The position numbers and the translations under genes are program-made. From assembly GCF_013030985.1 (NCBI RefSeq), contig NZ_WPYP01000015.1, positions 24,878-88,877 on the forward strand: a stretch of 64,000 nucleotides of DNA, written 5' to 3'. The notes under the pieces are model-generated. The model searched no databases. It worked only from the letters and a program-made list of their open reading frames with translations, and was not told the origin of the DNA. This stretch comes from Ruegeria arenilitoris (GTDB taxonomy: Bacteria > Pseudomonadota > Alphaproteobacteria > Rhodobacterales > Rhodobacteraceae). Positions 44,022 to 52,291 of the stretch are shown here, in pieces; position 1 is the first letter of the stretch; every line of letters starts with the position of its first letter.

Positions 44022-44524
44022 TGGGTGTGCTCCGACAAAGTATGGGGGGCAAAGATGTACAGAAGGCCGGTCGTGATCATCGCAACGGCCGTGATCGCAG
44101 TAGACGCGGCAATGAACCAGCCCACATAGAAAACGGGGATCGACAAGTACTCGGTGACATCACCATAGTCTCGCGCCCGTTCCGCCAGAACCCACACCCG
44201 TTGAATCGGCCAGAAGAGTATGATGCCTGAAGTCAGATAGACAATCGCATCCCGTGCACGGCTCAGACGGAAACGCGAAAACAACCCGTCCGTCAGGTCA
44301 ACTGCAATTTGACCCTTTCCAGCTGAGATCATCGGAAGAACCGAGAAAACGAGGACTGCCATCAGAATGCGCGTCAGCTCTGTCGCCGCCTCGATCGGAG
44401 CGTTGAACATGGACCGAAGGACAACGTCGCAGAACGTCATGACCATGAGGATAAACAGCGCCACACAAGCCATCAGCGTAGGAAAAACACTTATTCGGCG
44501 CGCTAACGTTACGAGAGATTGCAT
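44018..44524 (-). CDS. dctQ: TRAP transporter small permease DctQ
   Basis: A 168-aa protein with four hydrophobic segments (MACVALFILMVMTFCDVVLRS; ELTRILMAVLVFSVLPMISA; DAIVYLTSGIILFW; YVGWFIAASTAITAVAMITTG) and the KGQIAVDLT segment typical of DctQ. Lies between dctP and dctM, after the intercistronic hairpin. Confidence 0.86.
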   Translation of the reverse strand: MQSLVTLARRISVFPTLMACVALFILMVMTFCDVVLRSMFNAPIEAATELTRILMAVLVFSVLPMISAGKGQIAVDLTDGLFSRFRLSRARDAIVYLTSGIILFWPIQRVWVLAERARDYGDVTEYLSIPVFYVGWFIAASTAITAVAMITTGLLYIFAPHTLSEHTQ

Positions 44525-44548
44525 ATTTATTCCCCGTCGGGTCGAAAT

Positions 44549-44573
44549 GGTTGGCGGTTAGACACCGCCAACC
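44549..44573 (-). promoter_or_regulatory. intercistronic hairpin after dctP
   Basis: GGTTGGCGGT and ACCGCCAACC make a perfect 10-bp stem with a 5-nt loop between the dctP stop and dctQ. It is probably the 3' stabiliser that gives a surplus of binding-protein mRNA. Confidence 0.65.
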
Positions 44574-44581
44574 GGGTCGCG

Positions 44582-45604
44582 TTACTGCGCAGCCATTTCG
44601 GTTACGATCATGTCATATGCGGCCTGAGCATCGACGCCAGTTCCGTTCACTTCGTCAATGACCTTGGCGCGCACATCAACTGCAATCGCATTGAACTTTT
44701 CGAGGTCGTCGGCAGACGCTTCGTTGATCGCGTTGCCCTCGGTGACTTCGGTCTCTTCACGGCCGATCGCATCAATCTCATCCCAGATTTTTCCGATTTC
44801 GCGGCTCAATGGTTCGCCAAATACCTGCTCTTCCAACGCTTGTTGCAACTCTGCAGGCAGGTCGGCAAAAGTATCCTCATTCATGATAAAGGCGAAAGAA
44901 CCGCGATACAGGCCGCCCGGAACTTCGTAGACGTTCTGGGCCACTTCAGTCAGCTTGAAACCCTTGCGCGACTCAAATGGCATCACAACACCATCTGCTG
45001 CTTTCGAAGCCAGCGTTTCGTACACTTTCGGTGCGGGCACCTGGATACCGGTCGCGCCAAGCGCTGTGCCGACATCACCACCCACACCGCCGGGGATGCG
45101 AACCTTGAGACCAGACACCTCGTCCAGCGTGGTGACAGGGCTGCTGGAATGCAATTGTGCCGGTCCATGCGTATGCAGCGCGATCACTTTGACACCGCGA
45201 TGTTCGTCGGCGGCCTTGAGGTGCTTGTCATAAGCGCGCCAATAGGCAACCGACGCAGCCTCGGCTGAGCCTTCATACCCGGGCAATTCGATCATCTTGG
45301 TGGTGACGAAGCGACCGGGCTGGTAGCCGTGGAAAATGATCGAGGCATCCGCCGCACCGTCCATGATCAAGTCCATCTGTGCTGGCGGCGGTGCAATGCC
45401 CAGTTTCAACTCAGCGGTGACCTGCCCATCTGTGGCTTCTTCAACCATCTCGACGAACTTCGGCCACATCTTGGCGTTGATGCCGTGGGTTGGCGGCGCC
45501 CAACTGGAAATGGTCAGCGTGTAGTCAGCGGCAAAAACCGCAGAACCTGTCAAAGCCAGTGTCGCACCAGCCAGAAAAGAAGTGAGTTTTGTAAACTTAG
45601 CCAT
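44582..45604 (-). CDS. dctP: TRAP transporter substrate-binding protein DctP
   Basis: A 340-aa periplasmic receptor with a signal peptide (FLAGATLALTGSAVFAADY). The ligand-carboxylate arginine lies in GLKVRIPGGVG. Contains SSWAPPTHGINAKMWPKF, seen in DctP proteins for aromatic or alpha-keto acids. 77 nt after the hydratase/dehydrogenase gene, so it may share that transcript. Ligand likely a phenylacetate-like or other aromatic acid (inference from place in the paa locus). Confidence 0.87.
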   Translation of the reverse strand: MAKFTKLTSFLAGATLALTGSAVFAADYTLTISSWAPPTHGINAKMWPKFVEMVEEATDGQVTAELKLGIAPPPAQMDLIMDGAADASIIFHGYQPGRFVTTKMIELPGYEGSAEAASVAYWRAYDKHLKAADEHRGVKVIALHTHGPAQLHSSSPVTTLDEVSGLKVRIPGGVGGDVGTALGATGIQVPAPKVYETLASKAADGVVMPFESRKGFKLTEVAQNVYEVPGGLYRGSFAFIMNEDTFADLPAELQQALEEQVFGEPLSREIGKIWDEIDAIGREETEVTEGNAINEASADDLEKFNAIAVDVRAKVIDEVNGTGVDAQAAYDMIVTEMAAQ

Positions 45605-45681
45605 TGGATCCTCCCTGATGATGGCTGTTTAAGTTCATGGCCCCGAGATGCGGCCTGAATGCAGTAGGTTAATCGAGGGCT

Positions 45682-47709
45682 TCAAAAGTTTTCCCGCGCA
45701 ACCCTCCATGAGCCGGGGCTTTCGGACGCTACAATATCCATCTTCGCGCGGGACGCTGGCACTCCGATTTCATTTCGGTAGTTCATAGGTCCACCACGCC
45801 ATCGTGGAAAACCGTAGCCATGAATTTGAACCATATCTACGGCTTCAGCGTTTTCGGCGACGCCTTCCTCAATGATCAGTGCGCCCTCATTGGCCAATAC
45901 GGCAAGAAGGCGAGAGGAAATATCCTCTGTCGAAAACCTACGGCGGACAATGCCCTGCGCAGAAGAGTAGCTTTCGATCAAAGCCTCGACTTCGGGATCC
46001 CGGATCGGTTTGCGCTTTCCCTCTTCATATCGGTACCAGCCTTTGCCCGTACGCTGACCAAACCGCTCCATCTCACACAACTGGTCAGCGATGGTGACAT
46101 AGCGTTCGTTCGGGTCACGCGTAGCCGCATTGCGTTTTCGGTTGGCCCAAGCGATCTGTAGCCCGGTCAGGTCCTGTAGCTCGTATGGCCCCATGGGCAT
46201 TCCAAAGTCCCGCATCGCCTGATCGATTTGGAAGGGCAACGCCCCATCCGCCAGCAGATAATCAGCCTCGCGCCGATAAGCGGCAAGCATGCGATTTCCG
46301 ATGAACCCGTCGCAAATACCGGATAGGACCGAAATCTTGCGCAGCTTCTTCCCCAGCGCAAATCCCGTGGCCACCACTTCGGGTGCCGTCTGGGGTGTAT
46401 GCACAATTTCGAGCAACTTCATGACATGGGCCGGGCTGAAGAAATGCAGCCCGATACAACGCGCTTGATTATCGATGCCTGCGAAGATTTCGGCAGGATC
46501 CAAGTAAGACGTGTTGGTGGCGAGAATTGCATTGGCGTCCATATATTGTGCCAATTCGGCAAAGACCTGCTGTTTTACCGATATGTCCTCGAACACCGCT
46601 TCGACAGCCAGTTGTGCGTCCGCTGCATCGGCATAGCTGTCTACGGCGCGAAACTTTGAAAGACAGTCCAGATAATGCGCCTCAGTCAACTTCCCGCGTT
46701 TGACCGCGCCTTTCAACAACCCATCAACCCGGTCGTAGGCGGAAGTCGCGGCCTCAGAATTCCGCTCAATTAGCGTTACAGACAAACCACCGTTTAGAGC
46801 CGCGGTTGCGATACCGGCGCCCATCAAACCACCACCGACAACTGCGATGCGGTTGATGTCCCGCGCCTCGGCGTCTTTGATCAACGCGGGCTTGGATACG
46901 CCTCGTTCAGCAAAGAAAGCATGCCGCAGAGCACGGCTTTCCGCGCTTTGGCGAAGCGCCAGATGGCGCGCGCGCTCCATTGGTTGCGCTTCGGTGAAGG
47001 GCATTTTAGCCCAGCTCAGCGCAGTCAAGTTTTCCAGCGGGGACTGCTGTCCTTTGGCGCGTTTTATTAATAGCTCACGAGAGGTCTCGATCAGATCAGG
47101 AGCAAAATCACCGACGGGGCGTTGACTTACCGGTACAGGGCATTTCGGCAGATCGGCCACAAAGCTTTCCACCGCACTTTCAAGATTGTCTGCCACCAAA
47201 TCGATGGCGCCAAGCTGCTGCAACGTCTCGGCCTTCATTACCTTGCCTGAACAGGCTACATCGATCGCAACCTCCATCCCCACAAGACGTGGCAAACGCT
47301 GTGTACCACCCGCGCCGGGGATCAGGCCGACGTTAACCTCTGGCAGGCCAAACCCTGTGCCAGGCGCCGCTATCCGCCATGCACAGGCCATGGCTATTTC
47401 GAACCCGCCACCCAGTACATTTCCGTGCATACACGCGACAAATGGAACCTCACTGTCTTCGATCATTTGCACCACGTCGGGCAAATGTGGCTCGACCGGA
47501 GCCGCGTCGAATTCGGACATGTCGCCGCCCGCGACAAAGGTTCTGCCCGCGCATCGCAGCACGGCCACCCGCGCGCCTCTGACCGCTGCAACTGCATCCA
47601 CCAGCCCCTGCCGGACACCAATCGAGGTCGCATTTACCGGCGGATTGTCAACGGTGACCCACGCAACATCGCCCTTCAGCTCAACATTCACAAGTGACCT
47701 GCGCGACAT
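45682..47709 (-). CDS. fused enoyl-CoA hydratase / 3-hydroxyacyl-CoA dehydrogenase (FadB/FadJ-like)
   Basis: A 675-aa two-part enzyme. N-terminal crotonase domain keeps both catalytic glutamates (GGGFE about residue 98 and GLPE about 118). From about 285 an NAD-binding hydroxyacyl-CoA dehydrogenase follows (VVGGGLMGAGIATAAL; catalytic H in LHFFSPAH, E in LEIVH; GFIGNR). It should do the PaaF plus PaaH steps of phenylacetate degradation in one chain, since no separate paaF or paaH is present. Start set at ATG 47709 with AAGGG upstream, instead of a TTG 15 nt earlier. Divergent from paaG. Confidence 0.86.
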   Translation of the reverse strand: MSRRSLVNVELKGDVAWVTVDNPPVNATSIGVRQGLVDAVAAVRGARVAVLRCAGRTFVAGGDMSEFDAAPVEPHLPDVVQMIEDSEVPFVACMHGNVLGGGFEIAMACAWRIAAPGTGFGLPEVNVGLIPGAGGTQRLPRLVGMEVAIDVACSGKVMKAETLQQLGAIDLVADNLESAVESFVADLPKCPVPVSQRPVGDFAPDLIETSRELLIKRAKGQQSPLENLTALSWAKMPFTEAQPMERARHLALRQSAESRALRHAFFAERGVSKPALIKDAEARDINRIAVVGGGLMGAGIATAALNGGLSVTLIERNSEAATSAYDRVDGLLKGAVKRGKLTEAHYLDCLSKFRAVDSYADAADAQLAVEAVFEDISVKQQVFAELAQYMDANAILATNTSYLDPAEIFAGIDNQARCIGLHFFSPAHVMKLLEIVHTPQTAPEVVATGFALGKKLRKISVLSGICDGFIGNRMLAAYRREADYLLADGALPFQIDQAMRDFGMPMGPYELQDLTGLQIAWANRKRNAATRDPNERYVTIADQLCEMERFGQRTGKGWYRYEEGKRKPIRDPEVEALIESYSSAQGIVRRRFSTEDISSRLLAVLANEGALIIEEGVAENAEAVDMVQIHGYGFPRWRGGPMNYRNEIGVPASRAKMDIVASESPGSWRVARENF

Positions 47710-47751
47710 GACTGTGCCCTTCAAGCGATTCAGATTCGAGACTTGTTTATA

Positions 47752-47770
47752 TATTGACCAACCGTTCGGT
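47752..47770. promoter_or_regulatory. putative TetR operator 3, between the hydratase/dehydrogenase gene and paaG
   Basis: TATTGACCAACCGTTCGGT on the plus strand is the reverse complement of ACCGAACGGTTGGTCAATA, matching operator 2 at 17 of 19 positions. It sits midway, 42 nt from each start codon, so one repressor could close both divergent promoters. Confidence 0.65.
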
Positions 47771-47812
47771 TAATGCAATGATAAAGTTGAAATGGCATCG
47801 GGTAGGACGGTC

Positions 47813-48598
47813 ATGAACGATACGATTCTTGTAGAAGATCACGGGAACTGGGTGGAAGTTACCCTGAATCGTCCCGACAAGCTGAACTCCTTCAACGATG
47901 AGATGCACAACGCGCTACAAAACGCGCTGAAGTCCGCTCGAGACAACGGCGCGCGCGCGATCCTGTTGACGGGTGCGGGGCGAGGATTTTGCGCCGGACA
48001 GGATCTTGGCGACCGTGACCCATCGAAAATGGACAGCCCTCCTGATCTGAGCAAAACCGTACGGACCTTCTATGCGCCATTGGTGCGTTTGATCCGATCA
48101 CTGAACTTCCCGGTCATTTGTGCCGTGAACGGGGTCGCTGCAGGCGCCGGGGCCAATCTGGCACTGGCCTGCGATATGGTTCTGGCTGGTGAAAGTGCCA
48201 AGTTCATTCAGAGTTTCGCCAAAGTTGGCCTGATCCCTGACACCGGCGGCAGTTGGCATCTGCCTCGCCTGCTGGGAGAGGCCAGAGCCAAAGGGCTGGC
48301 GCTAACGGCACAACCTCTGTCTGCAAAGCAAGCGGAAGACTGGGGTCTGATCTGGAAAGCATTGCCCGACGAACAGCTGTTGACGGAAGCCCGTTCTTTG
48401 GCCGATCAATTTGCCAACGGGCCTACCATTGGGCTGGGCAAGACCAAGCAGTGCATCCAGACTGCAGCGACCACCACCCTTTCGGATCATCTTGAGATCG
48501 AGGCGGACGCTATGAAAATCTGCGGGGAAAGCGCGGATTACGCAGAGGGCGTGTCCAGCTTTCTTGAAAAACGCGCGCCAATTTTTCAGGGCAAATGA
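47813..48598 (+). CDS. paaG: PaaG, 1,2-epoxyphenylacetyl-CoA isomerase
   Basis: A 261-aa crotonase-fold protein; E. coli PaaG is 262 aa. LNRPDKLNSFNDEMH, the oxyanion region GRGFCAGQDLGDRD, GVAAGAGANLALACD and GLIPDTGGSWHLPRL match PaaG. It converts the ring epoxide to oxepin-CoA. ATG at 47813 chosen over one seven codons earlier because TAGGACG lies before it. First of the plus-strand paaGIK-tetR unit, overlapping paaI by 4 nt. Confidence 0.9.
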   Translation: MNDTILVEDHGNWVEVTLNRPDKLNSFNDEMHNALQNALKSARDNGARAILLTGAGRGFCAGQDLGDRDPSKMDSPPDLSKTVRTFYAPLVRLIRSLNFPVICAVNGVAAGAGANLALACDMVLAGESAKFIQSFAKVGLIPDTGGSWHLPRLLGEARAKGLALTAQPLSAKQAEDWGLIWKALPDEQLLTEARSLADQFANGPTIGLGKTKQCIQTAATTTLSDHLEIEADAMKICGESADYAEGVSSFLEKRAPIFQGK

Positions 48599-49026
48599 CG
48601 ATGACCCCGAAAGAACGCGCCACCAAATCAGCCGCTGCGATGTGGGCAAAGGATGAGGCCAGCAAATGGTTCGGCATGGAACTCGTCGAGGTTGACGAAG
48701 GCCGTGCGGTTCTGGCCCTGACAGTTGCGGCTCATCACTGCAACGGGCATGGCATTTGTCACGGTGGTGTCACCCACGCCTTGGCCGACAGCGCCTTTGC
48801 CTTTGCCTGCAACAGTCGCAACAAGGCCACTGTCGCCCAACACACAATGGTGAGTTACCTCGCGCCTGGGCGGCTGGGTGACCGCCTGACTGCAGCCGCC
48901 ACCGAAACCGCCGTTGCAGGCCGCAGCGGAGTCTATGACGTGCGCGTAACCAATCAAGATGGCATCGTTATCGCCGAATTCCGGGGGATGTCCCGCGCGA
49001 TTGGCGGTCAGAATTTTGACGAATAG
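48595..49026 (+). CDS. paaI: PaaI hot-dog thioesterase
   Basis: A 143-aa hot-dog acyl-CoA thioesterase: HCNGHGICHGGVTHALADSAFAFACNS is the PaaI active-site region (HGGV..ALAD) and AQHTMVSYLAPGRLGDRL follows. It hydrolyses hydroxyphenylacetyl-CoA-type dead ends and frees CoA. Start overlaps the paaG stop; paaK begins 23 nt after it. Confidence 0.9.
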   Translation: MTMTPKERATKSAAAMWAKDEASKWFGMELVEVDEGRAVLALTVAAHHCNGHGICHGGVTHALADSAFAFACNSRNKATVAQHTMVSYLAPGRLGDRLTAAATETAVAGRSGVYDVRVTNQDGIVIAEFRGMSRAIGGQNFDE

Positions 49027-49049
49027 AAATACGCTGGAGGAGCAACGCG

Positions 49050-50360
49050 ATGGGCGACCTGTCCCCGAACAAAGCTGAATTGGACCCGATCGAAATTGCC
49101 TCGATTGATGAAATCCGAGCGACACAGCTTGAACGCCTGAAATGGTCGGTTCGGCATGCTTATGACAACGTGGCGATGTACAAGCAGCGCTTTGATGAGG
49201 TTGGGGTGCATCCGGATGATCTCCAACAGCTCTCTGACCTGTCGAAATTTCCGTTCACTTACAAAAACGATCTGCGCGACAACTACCCCTTCGGGCTTTT
49301 CGCGGTGCCACGAAGTGAATTGATACGACTGCATGCGTCATCGGGCACGACCGGCAAACCGACGGTGGTGGGTTACACCAAGGGCGACATCGAGAATTGG
49401 GCGGATCTTGTCGCGCGCTCGCTGCGGGCGGCGGGATTGCGAAAAGGCGATATGGTCCACAACGCGTATGGCTATGGTCTGTTCACAGGCGGCTTGGGCG
49501 CACATTACGGAATCGAACGATTGGGCGCGACCGTAGTACCCATGAGCGGCGGGCAAACCGAAAAGCAAGTCGGTTTGATAACCGATTTCCAACCCGATGG
49601 GATCATGGTGACCCCGTCTTACATGCTCAACATCCTAGAACAGTTTCACAAAGCTGGGCTCGACCCCAAGAAAAGCTCGCTAAAAGTTGGGATTTTCGGC
49701 GCAGAACCCTGGACAGACGCAATGCGCACAGAAGTCGAAGCCGCGTTCGATATGCACGCGGTCGACATCTATGGCCTGTCGGAAATCATGGGCCCCGGCG
49801 TCGCGAGTGAGTGTGTCGAAACAAAGGATGGCCCCGTGATCTGGGAGGACCACTTCCTTCCAGAGATCATCGATCCCGCCACCGGCGAGGTTCTGCCGGA
49901 CGGTGAAACCGGCGAGTTGGTATTCACAACCTTGACCAAAGAAGGGTTGCCCATGATCCGCTATCGCACGCGCGATCTGACCTGCCTGATGCCCGGAACG
50001 GCCCGTTCGATGCGACGGATGGCAAAGATAACCGGCCGCAGTGACGACATGATGATCCTGCGGGGCGTAAATGTTTTCCCCAGTCAGATCGAAGAGCAGG
50101 TCATGGCGACAGGTGGTCTGTCCCCCTATTATCAGATCGAGCTGTACAAATCTGGTCGCATGGATGCGATGCGGGTGTTTGTCGAAGCGTCAGCGGATTC
50201 GACTGACGAGATGTCCAGAACGGCAGCAGCCCGGATGCTGACCAAACGCATTAAGGACGTTGTTGGCGTTTCCACAGAAATTGTTGTAGGTGACCCTGGC
50301 GACGTCGAACGCTCTCAGGGCAAAGCGAAGCGCGTCATTGACAATCGTGATAAGGATTAA
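49050..50360 (+). CDS. paaK: phenylacetate-CoA ligase PaaK
   Basis: A 436-aa AMP-forming ligase. SSGTTGKPTVVGYT (residues about 97-110) is the P-loop, DIYGLSEIMGPGV the adenine/acyl site, and YRTRDLT plus GRSDDMMILRGVNVFPSQIEE the hinge region with the adenylate contacts. Activates phenylacetate to phenylacetyl-CoA. GGAGGAGC lies before the ATG. Confidence 0.94.
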   Translation: MGDLSPNKAELDPIEIASIDEIRATQLERLKWSVRHAYDNVAMYKQRFDEVGVHPDDLQQLSDLSKFPFTYKNDLRDNYPFGLFAVPRSELIRLHASSGTTGKPTVVGYTKGDIENWADLVARSLRAAGLRKGDMVHNAYGYGLFTGGLGAHYGIERLGATVVPMSGGQTEKQVGLITDFQPDGIMVTPSYMLNILEQFHKAGLDPKKSSLKVGIFGAEPWTDAMRTEVEAAFDMHAVDIYGLSEIMGPGVASECVETKDGPVIWEDHFLPEIIDPATGEVLPDGETGELVFTTLTKEGLPMIRYRTRDLTCLMPGTARSMRRMAKITGRSDDMMILRGVNVFPSQIEEQVMATGGLSPYYQIELYKSGRMDAMRVFVEASADSTDEMSRTAAARMLTKRIKDVVGVSTEIVVGDPGDVERSQGKAKRVIDNRDKD

Positions 50361-50363
50361 GCC

Positions 50364-50960
50364 TTGGCCCGGACAATTGCCAAAGACCACGACCAGAAGC
50401 GGAAGCAAATCCTCAAACGGGCTGCAAAAATTTTTGCAGACCAAGGGTTTGATCGCGCCTCGATGACTTTGTTGGCAAAAGAGTGCGGAATATCCAAGGC
50501 GAACATCTACCACTATTACGACGGCAAGGATGCCATCTTGTATGACATCCTTGAGACTTATCTTCGCGAGCTGCGTGACCGCATTTGCAATGTGGATTTG
50601 AGCGGACTTAATCCTGAGGAAAAACTTCGAAAGGCTGTCCGCGAAATCCTGTTTGCATATCAGGGTGCCGATGACGAGCATCGGGTCCAAATCAGCGGCA
50701 TGAATGCCTTGGCGGAAGAACGGCAAAAGAAATTGCGCGAATATCAGCTTGAGATGGTAGGCTTCATCCGCGAGATCCTGAGAGAGCTGTCTCCAGAGAC
50801 TTTGGGTGACGACAAAGCCAAGTTGCGCGGCGCCACCATGTCAGTCTTTGGAATGCTGAACTGGTACTACATGTGGAACACAGGGGCCGGAACCCAGGCA
50901 CGTGAAGATTATGCTGACCTCGTCTGCACGTTGACCATCCACGGGATACGAAAACTGTAG
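50364..50960 (+). CDS. TetR family regulator, PaaR-like
   Basis: A 198-aa TetR protein. Helix-turn-helix at residues about 30-52 (SMTLLAKECGISKANIYHYY), C-terminal ligand domain after. Start is TTG at 50364, 3 nt after the paaK stop, with AAGG 8 nt before it, so it is coupled to paaK. TetR regulators of phenylacetate genes (PaaR) are known in several proteobacteria and respond to phenylacetyl-CoA. The three ACCGWAYGGTYGGT-like sites in the locus are its likely targets. Confidence 0.85.
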   Translation: MARTIAKDHDQKRKQILKRAAKIFADQGFDRASMTLLAKECGISKANIYHYYDGKDAILYDILETYLRELRDRICNVDLSGLNPEEKLRKAVREILFAYQGADDEHRVQISGMNALAEERQKKLREYQLEMVGFIREILRELSPETLGDDKAKLRGATMSVFGMLNWYYMWNTGAGTQAREDYADLVCTLTIHGIRKL

Positions 50961-51056
50961 GCCTGAGCTTTCTTCTTTCGCGTGGTAGGCAATAGTTGGC
51001 TTCCGTACTGAAGCCTCCTCAAAGTCGAACGCTCTACCGATGGAGGAAACAATCAA

Positions 51057-51545
51057 ATGCCCGGCGATCCAAAGCTAGAAATGACGGTGCTGATGACTCC
51101 AGACATGGCCAATTTCAGCGGAAAAGTACATGGGGGAGCGCTCCTTAATTTATTGGATCGCATCGCTTTTTCCTGCGCATCGCGGTATTCAGGTCTGTAT
51201 TGTGTGACGCTGAGTGTTGACCAGGTCACCTTTAAGCAACCCGTTCGCGTCGGACAACTGGTGACGTTTAAAGCCAATGTAAACGACACCGGTCGCACCT
51301 CTATGGAGGTCGGTATTCGCGTCGAAGCGGAAAACATCCGCAGTGGGATGCGCCGTCATACGAACTCTTGCTATTTTACCATGGTTGCCGTGGATGACGA
51401 TGGCAACCCTGCACCGGTGCCAACACTCAATCCTGAAACGGAACATGGCAAACGCAGGCAGCAAGCCGCAAGGCTACGTCGTTCCTTGCGTCGAGAATTC
51501 GCAGAACGGTTCGAAGCAGCGTCTGCAGGTGGATCAGGGGGCTAA
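51057..51545 (+). CDS. acyl-CoA thioesterase, YciA-like hot-dog protein
   Basis: A 162-aa hot-dog protein with the YciA/BACH signature: MANFSGKVHGGALLNLLDRIAFSCASRY (DMANFSGKVHGG) and VTLSVDQVTFKQPVRVGQLV. The C-terminus is a charged RRQQAARLRRSLRREF helix. It hydrolyses acyl-CoA esters of broad range. Placed 96 nt after tetR and 4 nt before paaY, likely helping release CoA in phenylacetate metabolism. Confidence 0.85.
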   Translation: MPGDPKLEMTVLMTPDMANFSGKVHGGALLNLLDRIAFSCASRYSGLYCVTLSVDQVTFKQPVRVGQLVTFKANVNDTGRTSMEVGIRVEAENIRSGMRRHTNSCYFTMVAVDDDGNPAPVPTLNPETEHGKRRQQAARLRRSLRREFAERFEAASAGGSGG

Positions 51546-51549
51546 GGGC

Positions 51550-52167
51550 ATGGGTGGATTTTATGCATTCGACGATGTCGTTCCGGTCGTCGCTCAGTCG
51601 GCATTTGTGCATCCGGATGCCGTTGTTATTGGCGACGTGATCATTGCGGACGGCTGCTACATCGGACCGGCCGCGGTTCTGCGCGGTGACTTTGGGCGAA
51701 TTGTCATCGGAGAAGGTGCCAATATTCAAGAGACCTGCGTTTTACACAGCTTCCCGGGGCGGGATGTCGTTGTTGAACGGTTCGGCCATGTGGGCCACGG
51801 AGCAGTTCTGCACGGGTGCCATCTGGAAGAGAACGTTCTGATTGGTATGAACAGCGTCATTATGGACGAGGTGCGGATCGGACAATCATGCATTGTCGGC
51901 GCGCTCAGCTTTGTGAAAGCGAAGTCCAAATTTGAACCCAAGCAGATGATCGCGGGCTCGCCGGCGCGGGTCTTGCGCCCATTGACGGAGTCTGAAATCG
52001 ACTGGAAGACCCGTGGGACCGGTGTATATCAGGAGCTTGCACGAAGGGCAGCAGATGAAGTTGTTGCGGTTGATCCCTTGCGCGACGTGGAACCGGATCG
52101 GCGGCGCGTTCGCGTTCCCGATTTTGACCCGCTGGTATTAGATAGATTGCGTACGAAATATCCCTGA
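51550..52167 (+). CDS. paaY: PaaY, gamma-carbonic-anhydrase-fold thioesterase
   Basis: A 205-aa left-handed beta-helix protein of hexapeptide repeats (AVVIGDVIIADGCYIGPAAVLRGD, then INxxVLH-like ETCVLHSFPG), with the metal histidines in VLHS, HVGHGAVLHG. E. coli PaaY is a thioesterase that rescues CoA trapped as 2-hydroxycyclohepta-1,4,6-triene-1-formyl-CoA. The start (MGGFYAFDD) is 4 nt after the preceding stop; a longer frame to 51343 overlaps that gene. Confidence 0.88.
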   Translation: MGGFYAFDDVVPVVAQSAFVHPDAVVIGDVIIADGCYIGPAAVLRGDFGRIVIGEGANIQETCVLHSFPGRDVVVERFGHVGHGAVLHGCHLEENVLIGMNSVIMDEVRIGQSCIVGALSFVKAKSKFEPKQMIAGSPARVLRPLTESEIDWKTRGTGVYQELARRAADEVVAVDPLRDVEPDRRRVRVPDFDPLVLDRLRTKYP

Positions 52168-52291
52168 ATCTTGGGGGTTGAGCCATGCAACCGTGATAAC
52201 GGCAACCAAATTAGTGGGGCCGGACCCTGACCTCAGACAAAGTTTTATCGCGTGCGCTGCCTCTCAACTTTGGATGGGTGGTTCATCTCTT

